Assembly (NCBI GenBank): GCA_023101885.1
Contig: JALPQD010000295.1
Coordinates: 776,501-840,500 of the forward strand
Direction of reading: 5' to 3'
Source: Typhlomys cinereus
Taxonomy: Eukaryota > Chordata > Mammalia > Rodentia > Platacanthomyidae
DNA: 64,000 nucleotides
Shown in pieces: positions 22,137-34,169 of the stretch. How positions within the stretch are numbered: position 1 is the first letter of the stretch; each line of letters starts with the position of its first letter. The notes under the pieces are model-generated. The model ran no database searches. It was not told the DNA's origin and saw only the letters and a program-made list of their open reading frames with translations. The translations under genes and the position numbers were made by a program.

Positions 22137-24555
22137 CATCTAAGAACATCTAAGCCAGGAGGCAAGCACTTGTGAGTGGAGCGCGCCATCCTGGAGTTCA
22201 CAGGCATTGCAGAGTGGTGTTTTCCACGCATGTGGTCTGTGACACCCATTCCCTTCTGACCCATAAGACTGCAATGGTGGCCCAGAGGGACACCTATGTC
22301 TCAACAGCATTAATAGTACCTAGCTAGGAGAGAGTAAGGTGCAAATAAAAATTGAATGTGATGGTGAAAGCACAGGGCTCCCACAATCATGCAAAGACCG
22401 GACTTGTTCGAGGTTTAAAATGCTAAAGGAGACAGAGAGACCTGCTGGGAGGTGACAACACTTCAAGCTTCTCTGGCCACGAGGACCCACTGTCACCTGA
22501 CTGGAGAAGGATGTGGAGATGGGACGTGCTGCCAGTGAGCAAAGTGATAAACTTCTGCAGCTGGAGTGGGCACTAGCTGCCGGAGCCGCCACCCCAATTT
22601 CCTGTGCAGCGCATATTGGAAACATGCTGGAATTATTTTCCCTCTTAAAAATGCTGTTTTATGTTTCAACTTTCAAGACGTTCCAGTTCCTTCATCCCAG
22701 CACCTTCATACAGCAACAAGTGCCCTTCCCTTGCCTTCTGAGGAATGGACAGAAAGATGACTTTGGGGGTGAGCAGCGACAGGGTACACAGAGTCTAGGG
22801 TGAGAAGAGGGTGAATGAATGAGCTTCTAACTGGTAGAGCAAAACAGAGCTGTCTTTATGACTGTCCCGGCCCTCACAGCAATGGTTCTTGCCAAGAACA
22901 AACTGGACTGTCTGGAGCTACCGCTCCACCCAACTCTAGTAAACCCCCTTGTGTGAGGGGAGAAGAGGGTCGGAGGCCAGGCCAGAGGGTCAGTTGGCGA
23001 GAGGGAGTAGGTAAGGCTGCATCGTAGACCTCCATTGCAAAACGACTCCCTAAAACACAAGCCAGTCTTTTCTCAAAACCCAGAGCAGGTGTGTGGGCAC
23101 GTTGGCAGGTGTAACATGCTCAGGATGGCAAGTGCAGCGGACGGTTTTCACATGATCAACTTTCATCATGCTTTGGCAGCATGCACCACTCCAGCGAGAC
23201 TAGGTTCGCTCCAGGATCTTGATGTGCTTCCTCCAGACTCGAGGTCCCTGACAACTGTAGCTTGAAAACTTTAGACGGGATGCCTCCAAGCCACCTCTGC
23301 ACCCGCCCCCTGGTCATTATTGTGGGCTCCACATGAGCTTTGATGGGCGCTCCAGCTCCTCTTCCTAAAAGATCCTCTGGAGGGGATCGAGGGATAGAAG
23401 AGCCCTTGGGAAAATAGGTAGTGCTGGTATAGAGGCCATGGGAACTTTCTGTGGCGGGAATAAAAAAAGCAAAAAGCCTTCAGTGTGTTCTCTCATCTTC
23501 CCAAGCGGTGGGCGCAGCACGTCGAGTCTACTGCTTGTGGGTGGCCCTCTTGGAGGAGAACCAGGGCATGGGAGGTTTCCTGGGGACGAGGCGAGCAAGC
23601 ACTGGTCTGTCTGTCTGAGATGACTTGTCATTTGTTCATGGGTCTCAGGGGTGTAAAGCAATAAAAGCCTGGCTGATGGTGGTGGTACATGCCTTTAATC
23701 TCAGCTACTTAGAGAAGCTGCAGGTTCAGATGGTTAACAGCGAGTCGAGGCAGCAAGCGCGTGCTGTGACCTGTTCCAACAGACCTGGAGTCACAAGAGA
23801 GCAGCGAGAAGTGGCGGAAGAACAACGTTTCATCTAGAGCAAAAGCCACTCTTCTTTACAAATCCAACCAAATACACACTTCCTGCATTTTCCTCCTGGA
23901 AACTTCAAGGCAACTTGAATTTGCAATAAAAACGCTACAGAACTGACATTTAAAGAACTGAAGGATTATAACTTTTGAGAACACAAGATGACTCTTTGGT
24001 ACTTTGGGATCCACCTCAATGAAATAAGCAGGGTCACATATAACTAACATTTCAACTGCCTGTACCTCAAAGTCTTGCTTATGTTGTTCTATTGTTTTGA
24101 CTCTCCCATTTCAAAGTGATACCAGCAAACCTTAGTATGGATGACCACAACTTCAATATTCATAAAAGATGAATTAATGTCCTTAGATTTCATTTAATAC
24201 TTCTCATCAGATAACAGGATATAATTCTATTCTACTTGCAGAAACAAAATGACAGTGGGGAGAAGCTGAGACCAGTCTGAAGGAACCAGGGATAGGGAGG
24301 TTATTCTTCTTGTGAAGACAAATAGGACCAAGGTGCTTCACATGAACATGTGACTGCGTGTCTCTGCGAGACAATTTTCTCTCTGAACCATGGGAGGGGT
24401 TGTGTTTCCCTGCCAACCCTGCTAAGTACAGCCCTGTGCTCTGACCACAGGGAAGATGGGTAGCCTTGGGGAAAGCCTGGGTACCAATGCAGTCCTCCAT
24501 GATCACGATCCGCCCTTGCCACCCACCCAGCTCTGCCTCCCGCCCTTTCCTCTGT
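22134..24555. other. Intergenic sequence, at most a B1-like scrap
   Basis: At 23668-23715 'ggctgatggtggtggtacatgcctttaatctcagc' (with breaks) resembles the start of a B1, but the rest does not follow. No gene is supported. Confidence 0.45.
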
Positions 24556-24559
24556 GTAC

Positions 24560-24720
24560 CTCAGTTGTGGCCAGAGAACTTGGCATACGTTCATCCCACC
24601 ACTCCAAACACTCCTCTCTCTAGCCTCACCATCCTGCTAACTTCCTCCCTACCCATCAGGCTCGAGTTTGGGATTTATTTCCTCCAGGAAGTCTTCCACG
24701 GAGTGATAGTTAAGCTAAAT
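24560..24720 (+). mobile_element. L2-like (LINE-2) fragment
   Basis: The order 'ctcctctctctagcctcacc', 'ctaacttcctcc' and 'tttcctccaggaagtcttcc' resembles the L2 3' region, where 'cctccaggaagccttccctga' is typical. Old and short; assignment by eye. Confidence 0.4.
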
Positions 24721-24744
24721 TTTGCGCACAGATGAGTGCTCTGA

Positions 24745-25065
24745 AAAGCTTGACTGTAGTTTGTATCAACTTTTCCCTTGTGCATCACACAGAACATGTG
24801 GGTAAGATGGAGAGAGTTGGTTTAGTACTTTGGCATATTCTGGCACTAGCACACAGGCATTCTGACAAGAAAGAAGGTTTGTCCCCCTCTCAGCAATTCC
24901 TATGGATATGATGTGACCCGTTAGCTCAGCTTCTGATGTTGGTATGAATTCTCTTGCCAAGTTGGACTATGAACTGTAACCAGAATTGTAAGCAAGAATA
25001 AAAACTCTGTTCTCCTAAGCTGTCTGGCCATGAATTTATCAGTAACACAAAGAGAATCTGCAGTA
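24745..25065 (+). mobile_element. MaLR-type (MT/ORR1-like) LTR
   Basis: Shares landmarks with the copy at 3955: 'tcagcaattcctatggatatgatgtgacc', 'ctcttgccaagttggactatgaactgtaacc', 'aagaataaaaactctgtt' and 'atgaatttatcagtaac', all with mismatches between copies. The AATAAA polyadenylation signal lies at about 24994. It is a solo LTR with no internal coding sequence. Confidence 0.65.
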
Positions 25066-25362
25066 ACTATCCACGTGGCTCCCTGACCCCATGAGTCACC
25101 CCTGTTATACTGGAGCCTGGGTTAGAAATCTAGCCTCATAGTGGGAACCTCAATTTGAGATCTGAGTCCCTAAGTTCTCAGAATGAAGCGTCAAGCGTTG
25201 CAGCACCCAGCAGCCTGGCCTGTCTTCTGGACAGTGTGCGGTGCCGCCATCTGCAAACGGTGAGCAGGATCAGGAGCCTGCTGCTGGCAGAGAGGCCCGG
25301 CTGCCTCGGGGACGGGAAGCTTGGAGCTGCAGCAAGGTGACCATCAGCATATTTGTTTGTAA

Positions 25363-25480
25363 CTGATCATGTGGCAGATGCCTGCAATCCTGGCAATGGA
25401 GAGGCAGAGGCAGGATTGCCAATTTGACGCAAGTTTGGGCTAGATAAGCAAGAATTTACCTCATTTAAAAAAAACCTAAT
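25363..25480 (+). mobile_element. B1-family SINE, decayed
   Basis: Landmarks 'tgcctgcaatcctggcaatgg', 'gaggcagaggcaggattgcc', 'caagtttgggctagataag', then an A-rich end with an A8 run. Diverged and lacking the second half of the consensus in places. Confidence 0.7.
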
Positions 25481-25769
25481 CAACCAGTGGAACAACCAAC
25501 GAACAAATGGCAGCCTCTAGTCTGTATGTTTGAGTGGTAGCTGGCTCCTCACATATTAAAACAGATAAGTGTGTAAATCATATCGACCTTATATTGGAAA
25601 GATATTTCTATATTAGGCTCACTCTATGATTAATGGACACAGAAGGAAAGAAATTCTAGATCTTATCTCTAAAGGGAGAATGTCTCTCTGAGTTGTGTGG
25701 CTGAAGAGTGCATGAATTAAGGTGCATGAATGCTAAAATGTTTCTCTGGACCCAGGATCTAATTCAGTA

Positions 25770-25916
25770 ATTTCTCCAGTTTAAAGACTTTAGCAGCAAC
25801 CTACTGCTTCCAGAATCAACTCAACTCCTGCTTTTAGGAATTGGTTCCAACCTACCTTCCTACATTCTGGTGGCTGTACACTTCCTATCTCTATGCATAC
25901 CCTTCTCTTTCTCTGT

Positions 25917-25972
<56 letters not shown>

Positions 25973-26265
25973 GAGAGAGAGAGAGTGACCCTATACTCAG
26001 CTGTAGCCTTGAATGTCCTGAATGTGCCATGCTCTTTGGCACCTTTGTTTTTCGTTCACCTGGAAACTAGTCATTCTTCAAGAGTCTCACCCAGGAGACC
26101 ACCACTGACGTCAAGGAGGAAGGAGGTGGTGGAGGCCTGCAGAGCATTTTGCCGATCTCTTGCTTTGCTGTGTGAATCCCGTGAGCACAGGGATGTGTCT
26201 TCTAGTCTTTTTGAAACTCTCCAGTGCTTAGCATTCTGTTGGCTTACAGTGGGAGTTTAGTTTAT
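25770..26265 (+). mobile_element. L2 (LINE-2) 3' region, interrupted by CA/GA repeat
   Basis: Several L2 landmarks occur in order: 'aacctaccttcctacattctg', 'tgaatgtgccatgctctttgg', 'cacctttgtttttcgttcacctgg', 'cattcttcaagagtctcaccc', 'gagcacagggatgtgtct', 'ccagtgcttagcattctg'. These correspond to the conserved L2 3' end. The element is split by the microsatellite at 25919-25985. Ancient mammalian repeat, non-functional. Confidence 0.7.
25919..25985. repeat. (CA)n(GA)n compound microsatellite
   Basis: About 24 CA units to 25967, then about 8 GA units, inside an L2 relic. Confidence 0.95.
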
Positions 26266-26269
26266 GTTA

Positions 26270-27880
26270 TATAAGTACTCATTATATTTGTATTGACATT
26301 GGACTTATATTCTATGAACATGTTTTGCAATCACTAAGGATCCAAGAGCAATGGAAAGAGAAATGTGAAAATAATTCTCTTGCCAAGATGAATAGACTTA
26401 TTATTTATCGCCCATGTCTGCAAACTGACTATAATTCCTAAGCTGCATTCCATTCCAAAGGCTAAGATTGTCTAGAAATCTGTTCTACATCAGTTAAAAA
26501 TATCATTAAAAAAGAATCCTCAGGTTTCCCTCTGATACTTAGCAAGTACTGTAACTGCAAGTGGGTCCATATTTAGTACTAAGACGGGAGTTCCCTCCCT
26601 ATCCTCGGCTTCACCCTCCACAGTTCGAGTGACATGCAACCAATTGTGGTCCAAAATTGTTAAACAATTCCCCAAATCAAGAATTCATAAGTCTTAAACT
26701 GCAGGCCATTCTGAGTAGAGTGATGAGATTGTGCACTATCTTACTTCACTAGTAAATAACTCCATTGTGCAATGTATCAGTGATGTATGCACTATCCTCC
26801 CATTAGTAATCATTAGGGCTGATGCACACCTTTATTGTTATATTTTTCACACTTTCAAAATGATGTGTGATAGTGATCACTGCATCCCAGACACAATGCT
26901 AAACTCTGAAGATCACCTATAAGTAGTCCCCAGCACAGAGCTCTTGAAACTTTCTATGATAACGGAAGTGTTTTATACCTCATTATTCTGGTATCCACTG
27001 CCCATGTATCTGTTGAGCCCTTGAGATAAGGTGAGTCTAACTGAGGAAGGCAATCTGTAATTGTAGAAACTTCAGCTTGTATATAAATAGCTCCATGTGG
27101 CTAGTGACTGCTATGCCGAGCATCACAGCTCTGGATGAAGCCCCTGGAGAACGGAACATTCTCCACATCCTTCCAGCATCAGCACGTAATGGATTTGCCT
27201 CAGGCACTGTCTCTTGGAGGAGGGAGGAACTGGTGAAGGATATGAAGGAATCAAAGGTGTGATACACGCACTGGCCAGTAGAGGCAGCTTGCTATCAACA
27301 GCTTTAATGACAGCACTACTCAGAAGCCTCTGGCAGATTAACTGAAAAGTGAAGGCAGGGAGAAGGACCCCCCCCCCAGAAGCCCTTAAACCCCAGGGGA
27401 ATTCTCATGAGGAGGAAGTAAACTGAAAGCATTCCCTCCTCATTTTAGGAAATAAAGAGTTTGCAATAAATGTCTGAAATAGTCCTGGTTCTTAAGTATT
27501 ACTATGCTCTTCAAAATGAATGCCCTGGGAGGCTTCCTTCTAATCAGCAAACGTGCTCGTCAGAGCTGGCTATAAAAAGCAGCAGTACTTAGGTGTCCCG
27601 GCCTCAGCCACAGAAAGAAGCTGGATAGCAATGTACGCATGCTAGTGGTCAGCAAGGGAGACCTCTGGGGTTGGATTCAGAATAGCTCTACTTTCAAGTC
27701 TTTGGGGCATCCAGTGATCCGATAACTAAAAGACCAGAGAGTGTGCACTAGAGATACGTAAACAACTGCTATGTGGGGACTCATGTCTGCTGAGGGACGT
27801 TCACAGGAGAGTAATTACCTTGCACGTGGATGACCGGTGGACAGCCAGACACTTACCCACTGTCACCAGAACACATCCCA
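26270..27880. other. Intergenic sequence with a possible DNA-transposon scrap
   Basis: Around 27075-27170 'ccatgtggctagtgactgcta' and 'cggaacattctccac' look like an ancient mammalian DNA-transposon fragment whose core is 'cacatgtggctagtggctac'. I cannot name the family. Elsewhere nothing is recognised. Confidence 0.4.
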
Positions 27881-27884
27881 TAGC

Positions 27885-28065
27885 TAATGCGTAAGTACTA
27901 CATGCCAGACGTTGTTCACTCATCTAATTCCTGCAACCCTACAATATGGACACCACTCTCATGCCTTCTGATAGATGAAAGACTCTCGCAGGAGATAAGT
28001 AACTTGCACGAGGTTATGTACTGAGGAGCCAGCTAGAATTGAAAGCCTTGATCATATGCCCAGTA
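27885..28065 (-). mobile_element. MIR (ancient mammalian SINE)
   Basis: The antisense MIR core is clear: 'gtactacatgccagacgttgttc', 'catctaattcctgcaaccct', 'gatgaaagactctcg' and 'gtaacttgcacgaggtta', then 'agccagctagaattgaaagcc', matching the consensus order with mismatches. Confidence 0.8.
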
Positions 28066-28069
28066 GGCT

Positions 28070-28895
28070 GGGGACGAGGGGCCAAAGTGGGGCTGGGTGC
28101 TGGGAGGGTCCTCACTTGCATATATTGAAACTTTCCAGGGTGGTCTCCTCAACATGAACCCCTGCACACAGGCAGCCAGGATTGATGCAAGTGGAGAGGG
28201 AGTCTGAGTCTGCTCACAGCTGGGGGATATGTTTAGGGTTAAATAACTCCCTCCCTAACCCTCCTCCCGAGCTCACCACTCTTGGGCAAGACGGGGACTT
28301 TTACTCTTAACTTAGGCTACAGCTTCGCTCCCCACAGTCACAGAGACTACACATTCTGTACTTTTCCACGACGGTCTATGTGGGGATGAACACATCACCC
28401 ACAATTGCTGATATCTGCTGATGGGAAAGCCCCTGGCTGGTCTGCTGGGGTAGGCATGTGACCCCGCTCAGCAAGGGTCCGAGTCTTGGCTGTCTTCTCT
28501 GAGGAGGAGTCACTTCCTCTGCCTTCTCATACATTTAACTACGGTGATAACAAGCTCATCCCAGGCAGGAATGCTGATTACCCAAGATGAGACCAGCATC
28601 CCTTCTCTTAGGAAAGATGACTCAATTTCTTATCTGCATCTATATTCTGAAGTCCTTTGTTTGCACAAAGATCAAGTTATAATAAGATGAAATAATAAAA
28701 CCTGCAGCCTAGAGACCTGAAGAATATCACGCTAAAAATATATGGCTTACTGCAATCACAACCTCACAGAGACTGCGGACATAACTCCTGACGCCAGACG
28801 TCTACCCGGGTCCATCAACAGACAGGTATGGATGAAAGAAGGTTCAGGGGGCCTTATAGCTCACAGCTAAACTATTTACTACTGACAGATGCAGG
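28070..28895. other. Intergenic sequence, nothing recognised
   Basis: No gene or repeat that I can support. Confidence 0.5.
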
Positions 28896-28899
28896 GAGA

Positions 28900-29150
28900 G
28901 GCCTTACGTCATGAAACCAACAGTGAGCCCACAAGGTCCTAATTTGAAGGTGACATAGAAACCCTGGTTAAACTCAATGGGTGACAAAACAAAACCAAAA
29001 GTCATGAATCTGGGAAAGGGCCTGGTAGGGAAGACAGGAGTAGGATTGTTAAGAATGGAAGAGAGATAAAGAGAGGACAGAGGAGAGAGTAATCAGAATG
29101 CATTATATACACGGATGACATCGTCAAAAAACAAACTTCAATAAAAAAAA
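28900..29150 (+). mobile_element. Old rodent L1 3' UTR tail (Lx-like)
   Basis: A purine-rich stretch with 'ggaagagagataaagagagg' leads to 'aatgcattatatacacgg' and 'gacatcgtcaaaaaacaaac', then an A-rich end 'caataaaaaaaataagg'. This order matches the end of old rodent L1 3' UTRs as I remember them. Confidence 0.5.
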
Positions 29151-29154
29151 TAAG

Positions 29155-30210
29155 GCTTGTATGTATGGTCCTAACATGAATGAAGGCAACTTCTTAGTTG
29201 TGCACTGCGGAAACTTTCAGATTCCACTGCAACCTAAACGTGGTCTGTAGTTGTGTTCATGGGTATCAAAGGATCAGTCACCCATGGGGCATTCTGCTGT
29301 GTACATCACAGGAATAACCCGTACTAGTCTTTGTATACCAGCTCCAGAAGGCGCTGCACTCCATCCTGGGCAAAAGGTGGAAGAAGGAGTCAAGGCTCTG
29401 CGTGTTCCTGGGAGAACTCCCCACTCGTCCCGGCTTCTTCTCCAGCATTCACTGGCCCACACCACAATCTGCCTCGGCACATCAGACCTAACTCCACATG
29501 TCCCGCATCCTGCCTTTTGTGTACCTGCCACCCACCGCTCATCTCTGTTGTTTCTAAGGTGGCTCTGTACCTCTCTTTTGTCTCCCATTCCTCCCAGTAG
29601 TTCTATAAGCTTCCCAGCCCTGCAACTGGAGGAAAGAGACAGACTTCTGTGGCAGGCAGTGCAGGGAACCGCCAGCACCTTGGGGGAAATGCCTGGGTTT
29701 TACATAGGGCCGTAGATGAGGACTGTTTGAAGGGACAAGGTGTAGCCCAAGAGCAGGGTCGCCGCACATGTTCTCGTGGTGATTCCTTACGTAACTTCAG
29801 TGAACTGTTTTCGCCAGGTCCATCTGGAACAACCTACGCCATGCTGGGTAGTTGGCAGGTTTACAATCTAGACCCCGTGGAGTTCATGTAGGGGTGACCA
29901 TGAGTTTCAAAAGACCACACATGAATATCAATTGCATGCCTGGGTCGCAGATTTGACACTAGAAAGCTAGGACAAGCGTGGATGCCGGGAAAGGGGGAAG
30001 AGCTTCCCAAGCAACTCTACACACTGCAGGAACAAGGCAACTGCAACTTACTTCTGGCCAGCTGCTGCCATGATCTTTGGTGCCAGCAGCCAGGTCACTC
30101 AATTCTCTAGGAGATGCTACAAATGTGGACTTAAAGGAAAACGAGAATTCTTAGTGATAACTGGCAACCTGAAGTTTTGAAAGCACATGACAGACAGCTT
30201 GAACTTGTGC
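29155..30210. other. Intergenic sequence, long but unsupported open frames
   Basis: Overlapping frames of 154 codons (29251-29715, plus) and 134 codons (29274-29678, minus) lie on the same bases. Neither shows a domain or splice context. The plus strand includes CT-rich L2-like wording near 29440-29600. Confidence 0.45.
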
Positions 30211-30214
30211 CCAA

Positions 30215-30345
30215 ATGTTGGGATCTAAATTGTCTAGGTTCAAACTCCAGCTCTGGCAGTTAGTATTGCCACTATGGGACAATCTGTCTAATTTCTATGT
30301 TGTCAGAACCCATAGCCATAAAATGGAGACATTAAATTCCCATCT
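30215..30345 (+). mobile_element. MIR (ancient mammalian SINE)
   Basis: 'gtctaggttcaaactccagc', 'tctggcagttagtattgcc', 'tgggacaatctgtctaatt', then 'agccataaaatggagac' follow the MIR consensus order with mismatches. Confidence 0.8.
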
Positions 30346-30349
30346 ATCA

Positions 30350-32185
30350 AATCCATAAACTGTTTGCCTATGAGGGGGAGGTACTCCATGAAATTTTGGT
30401 AAGCGTCCATTGTTTGCCAGTTGGGCTGCCAACTGGCAAGCTCTGAGCTTGGGCAGAATGATCTCAGTGGACTTGAGTCAGCACGCATGCGTGGCAGGGG
30501 GCAGAGCTAGGGCTCAAGAGCCGCCTGATGCGGAACGCTGACTTCTTAAAACGCTGACCTTGCGCTGCCCTTTTGAATGGTGCTATTGGCTAGACAGCAA
30601 AAGGACAGAGAAGGTTATGAGAAGACGGGAACATCGCAAAAGGAAACAGATGACGCAGTCACTCTGGGTATTTTGAAGGCAGTGTAATAAAAGGGCTGAT
30701 TTATAAAGATGTGACCAGAGTTTAAGGAATCTAATGATGGAGGTCCAGGACTCCAGGCTAATAAAGGGTTGTGCCTTGGTCTAAAGAGCCAATGAAGAGT
30801 GTTCCAAACAGAGAAGAGCTGGTGGAGACGGGGGCCTCATTCTCTTCAAATCTACAACTGATGCCTCCCCATCAGCTATCCCAAGCAGAAGGCATGGGGC
30901 CAGGAAGCAGTCCACAGAGGATGTCAGCCTTCTTTCTATCCGGGACAAAGGAAAGAAGGTGAAAGGAGTGGGCGGGGAGGAGGAACCAGCTCACAAACAC
31001 AAGGCAAGAAGAGCCAGATTAAAATGTGTTGGAGAGAAAGAACACTCTGAGTCTAAATCTTATTTTTTCAATCTGCCACATCCATTTGTTCTCCCTAAAG
31101 TCTAGTAAATCACAGGAAAACACTGTACAATGTTGAAAACACTGTATAAGGTTGGAAGGACACTGAAGCCGGGTAAACATGTGGGGTGAGGTACAGAATA
31201 GAGAGTTACGGAGAAGTCAGCCAATTGGAGAGGTTCAAGCAGAAAGCGTTTTTCAAAAGAGTGGAAGTATCTAGAGGGAAAAAAGAGACAAGTCTATAGA
31301 ACTGCTGAACTTGAATGCATAACCAGAGTTTCGTAAGACAAGCTATAGGAAGCAGCTGGTAATGTTTTAATGGGCATGAGTTCAAACTTAATGGAATATG
31401 ACTGGCCTCAAAGTCTAAGAGAAGCATTTCCCAGCTCTGTACTTCATATTCATGCAGAACTATCTGTCTGATTCAGCTAGAAGTTAAATAAGCATTTTCC
31501 ATGGATTTTCCCTCTGGATGCTGCAGAAGAGATACGTAATCTTGACAGAAACATCTGTACACATCCTACTGGACCATCACCTAGTCCAAGCCTGTGATAA
31601 ACCTGTCACCAAGCACACATGGCCGTGAACTCCTACCTCTGAACCAGTGTTTCCTTCCAGCACTGGTTCTGGAAGTGACAGACTTCACAAGGTCAGGCAG
31701 GGCTTTCTCTGTGTGGGGTGAACTTTCCTCCAGAGACCTCAAAGACCTTGGAGTACCGTCTTTCCAAAAGCTTTGTCCAGAATCCTCATAGACTAAATGA
31801 ATGCAAGATTCCATGGTCAAACAAGGGGGAAAAATGGTTGAACTAGCTAGGCCTTCCTTAGGATGACCTTTTGTGACTTTTTAGTATCAAAAGTGAGTGG
31901 TGAATGTTCTAAAAAAAAAAAAAAAGTATGAAGCGAGTTTCAGATTTACACCCTAAAGAAATACCTCCTGCAGCGCCTTTCAGTGCAGGTGTACTGCTGA
32001 AGCTCAAAGGCTTCATAACTGATTGTGGCTTCCACTGGTCCCAATAACACTAAGATTCAACACTGACCTTCTACTGCATCTTTCTTTCATAGACACGAAT
32101 CACCTTGAGCTCCACATGTACAGACCAAAGCATCCCAGCCATGCTTCCTAATATGCATCTGGTTTTCTTGTCCATTATCCCCTCC
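30350..32185. other. Intergenic sequence, nothing recognised
   Basis: An A15 run at 31912-31926 has no cDNA-like sequence upstream that I can identify. No gene, RNA or repeat supported. Confidence 0.5.
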
Positions 32186-32205
32186 TCTCCATTTTTTTCT
32201 TTTTT

Positions 32206-32526
32206 TTAAAAATTTTTTTTATTATTATTATTTATTCAACTGTGTGCATATGCGTGTGTATGTGCGCGCGCGTGTGTGTCTGTGTGTGTGTGTGTGTCTG
32301 TGTGTCTGTGTGTCTGTGTATGTGTAGAACCACGGACGAATTCGCGAACCACCATGGACGCCTCCACCTCCTTCTGTCCCGGGATTCACAGGCTCCGCCC
32401 TACCAGGACCAGAAGCGCAGGCCACCCCCGCTTCCGCCTGGCGTCTATACGTGGGATCTGGGATCCGAACTCAGGACCTTCCGCCTGCAAGGCGGAGGCT
32501 TAACCCCTGAGCCACCTCTCCAGCCC
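32206..32526 (-). mobile_element. Young B2-superfamily SINE, main subfamily
   Basis: Antisense copy. Its tail (A-rich, AATAA-type, then (CA)n mixed with GCGC) is on the left; its tRNA-like head ('gcctccgccttgcaggcgg' on minus) is on the right, ending at 'ctctccagccc'. It is flanked by a 17-bp low-complexity duplication 'ccatttttttctttttt' near 32189 and 32527. The head and body agree closely with copies at 38128, 49120, 58029 and 62889, and it lacks the 'gtaaaca'-type insert. Confidence 0.9.
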
Positions 32527-32529
32527 CCA

Positions 32530-32940
32530 TTTTTTTCTTTTTTAAAATTTACTTTTCAGTGGTAAGTACATGAATTTAGTGACTTTATCACTTCCCAATC
32601 CCCAGTCCCATCCCCCTCATTTCCCCCCTTGCAACCGTTCATCTTCTCTGTCAAATTTCCTCCTGCTTTCAAGTCTCTTCATTTGTGTCCCACTGTGCTC
32701 CATCTAGCTGGCCTTTGAAGACGTGCCTGACCTGACTCATGCTCCGGCAAATGTTCGGGATCAGTGAAGAAAACATCTTCGCTTCTTCCCCATCAGCATC
32801 GGCAGTCTCTCAGGGAGGCACGGGGCTTCTTAACCCCATTCCCCTTTCGTGGTGAGATATTAACAGGACAGTTCCCGAGTGGTTCTTGTGCAAGTGACTT
32901 CCCTGCCCTCCATGTTAACTGCACTTTTCAGAGCTGTGGC
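32530..32940. other. Intergenic sequence, nothing recognised
   Basis: CT-rich stretch without a gene or repeat that I can assign. Confidence 0.4.
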
Positions 32941-32944
32941 AGCT

Positions 32945-33290
32945 ATTCTTGTCACCATGAGGAAATACCTGACAGAAGCAGCACGAGGAAGAAAGAACCT
33001 ATTTTGGCTCCTGGTTTAGAGGACTTTTAATTCATTATGGTGGAGAAGGCATGATACAGCAGCTTCCATGCTGCTACGAGCCTGCCAAGAGGTCCTCATA
33101 CACCAGCATAGCAGAAAACAGCACAGACAGGAAACAAGCTAGAATCCCAGGGGCCCCCACAGATCCACCTCTACCAGCCAGGTCAGAGAACCTCTGGCAA
33201 CAGCGCCCTCTGCAGGGAACTGACCGTGAACACACACCAGCCTGTAAGGATATTTCAGATCCAAATCAGAACGAGGGCTTGCTCAATTCC
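32945..33290 (-). mobile_element. MaLR-type LTR, antisense
   Basis: The plus strand reads 'accatgaggaaatacctgac', 'agaaagaacctattttggc', 'tggtttagagg', 'cattatggtggagaaggcat'. This is the reverse complement of the rodent MaLR LTR end (polyadenylation region followed by the 'gtcaggtattt' terminus). The same family occurs in sense orientation at 55145 and 50000. Non-coding solo LTR remnant. Confidence 0.6.
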
Positions 33291-33294
33291 AAGC

Positions 33295-34105
33295 CGTCCT
33301 TGAAGAATAAAGCCAGGAACAGTTTACACACTCCAGGTGGGAGCACAGGATGGCTGTGTGAAGGTTTCGGGTCTCATGCTCTGCACAGCTCTTTCCCAAG
33401 GACACTAGCGTCCCACTGATGTCTGGCCCGAAGGAGCTTAGCACTGTTTTCAGCCTGCCCTGATATTTTGGAGCATATCAGCTTCTATACTAGGGCTTCG
33501 ATTCATTTTCTCTTCTAGCTAGGCTGAAGATGATCTTCCTCTGCCTCGGATCTCCCACAGTGTACACAGCCCCCAACACAAACTGAGGTTCCAAAAGTCT
33601 TGCACTTGCTTGCCTGGGCTGGTATTTTATAAGTTTCTTCCCTAATTATCATCTTCCTCTGGCCTTCAAGAAACTATATTAGCCACATTTCTCTGGGCTT
33701 TGAAAGATCTTCATATTTACACTTAATGGTTAGCTTTAGAATGGCTCCACATTGTAGTTCCTTTCTTTCAATTACTTTAAATTATTTTTTATAAGATGGC
33801 TTGAGGGCCATCTTTCCAAGATATCACAGAGATTTATATCGAGCTAGAAGATTGCCAGTAAGAGAAATGACGGCTTTTACAGAGTAACAAGATGCAGGCA
33901 ATGAAAAGAATCGGGTTTTGTTGTTGTTGCTTTTGGCAGCAGGTTTGTGCTGTGGATGTATACGTCCTGACTCTGCTGAATGTCAAGGCTGGCTGGGGAG
34001 CCCAGCTGTTCCCTACACTGCAGCAGTGAGGACAGAACATTCTTGGCAGGGATCCCCGTCCTTGTGGGCAAGCTGCCTTTAAACTAGACCTCCCAGGACT
34101 GGGCA
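33295..34105. other. Intergenic sequence, nothing recognised
   Basis: No gene or RNA supported; short minus-strand frames at 33834-34106 look random. Confidence 0.5.
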
Positions 34106-34107
34106 TG

Positions 34108-34168
34108 GTGTTAGGTCACAGTAGATGCTCAATAAACATGCTTTATGAAGGAATGTTGACTAACTAAG
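34108..34168 (+). mobile_element. L2-like 3' end fragment
   Basis: 'gtcacagtagatgctcaata' followed by 'aacatgctttatgaaggaatg' matches the L2 terminus (agtaggtgctcaataaatatttg..gaatgaatg) with mismatches. Confidence 0.55.
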
Positions 34169-34169
34169 G

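Noticed and set aside
21799..22143. Open frames through the GA repeat on both strands (repeated RE/ER and SL residues)
   Set aside because: Low-complexity microsatellite translation.
29251..29715. 154-codon plus and 134-codon minus frames on the same bases
   Set aside because: Mutually overlapping on opposite strands with no recognisable domain. At most one could be real, and neither has support.
32242..32565. Recurrent peptide ([12 protein letters not shown]...) in open frames at 14726, 32242, 36496, 38125, 38871, 49036, 53717, 58052 and 62916
   Set aside because: All are translations of the antisense strand of the same SINE. The repeated peptide reflects SINE copies, not a gene family.
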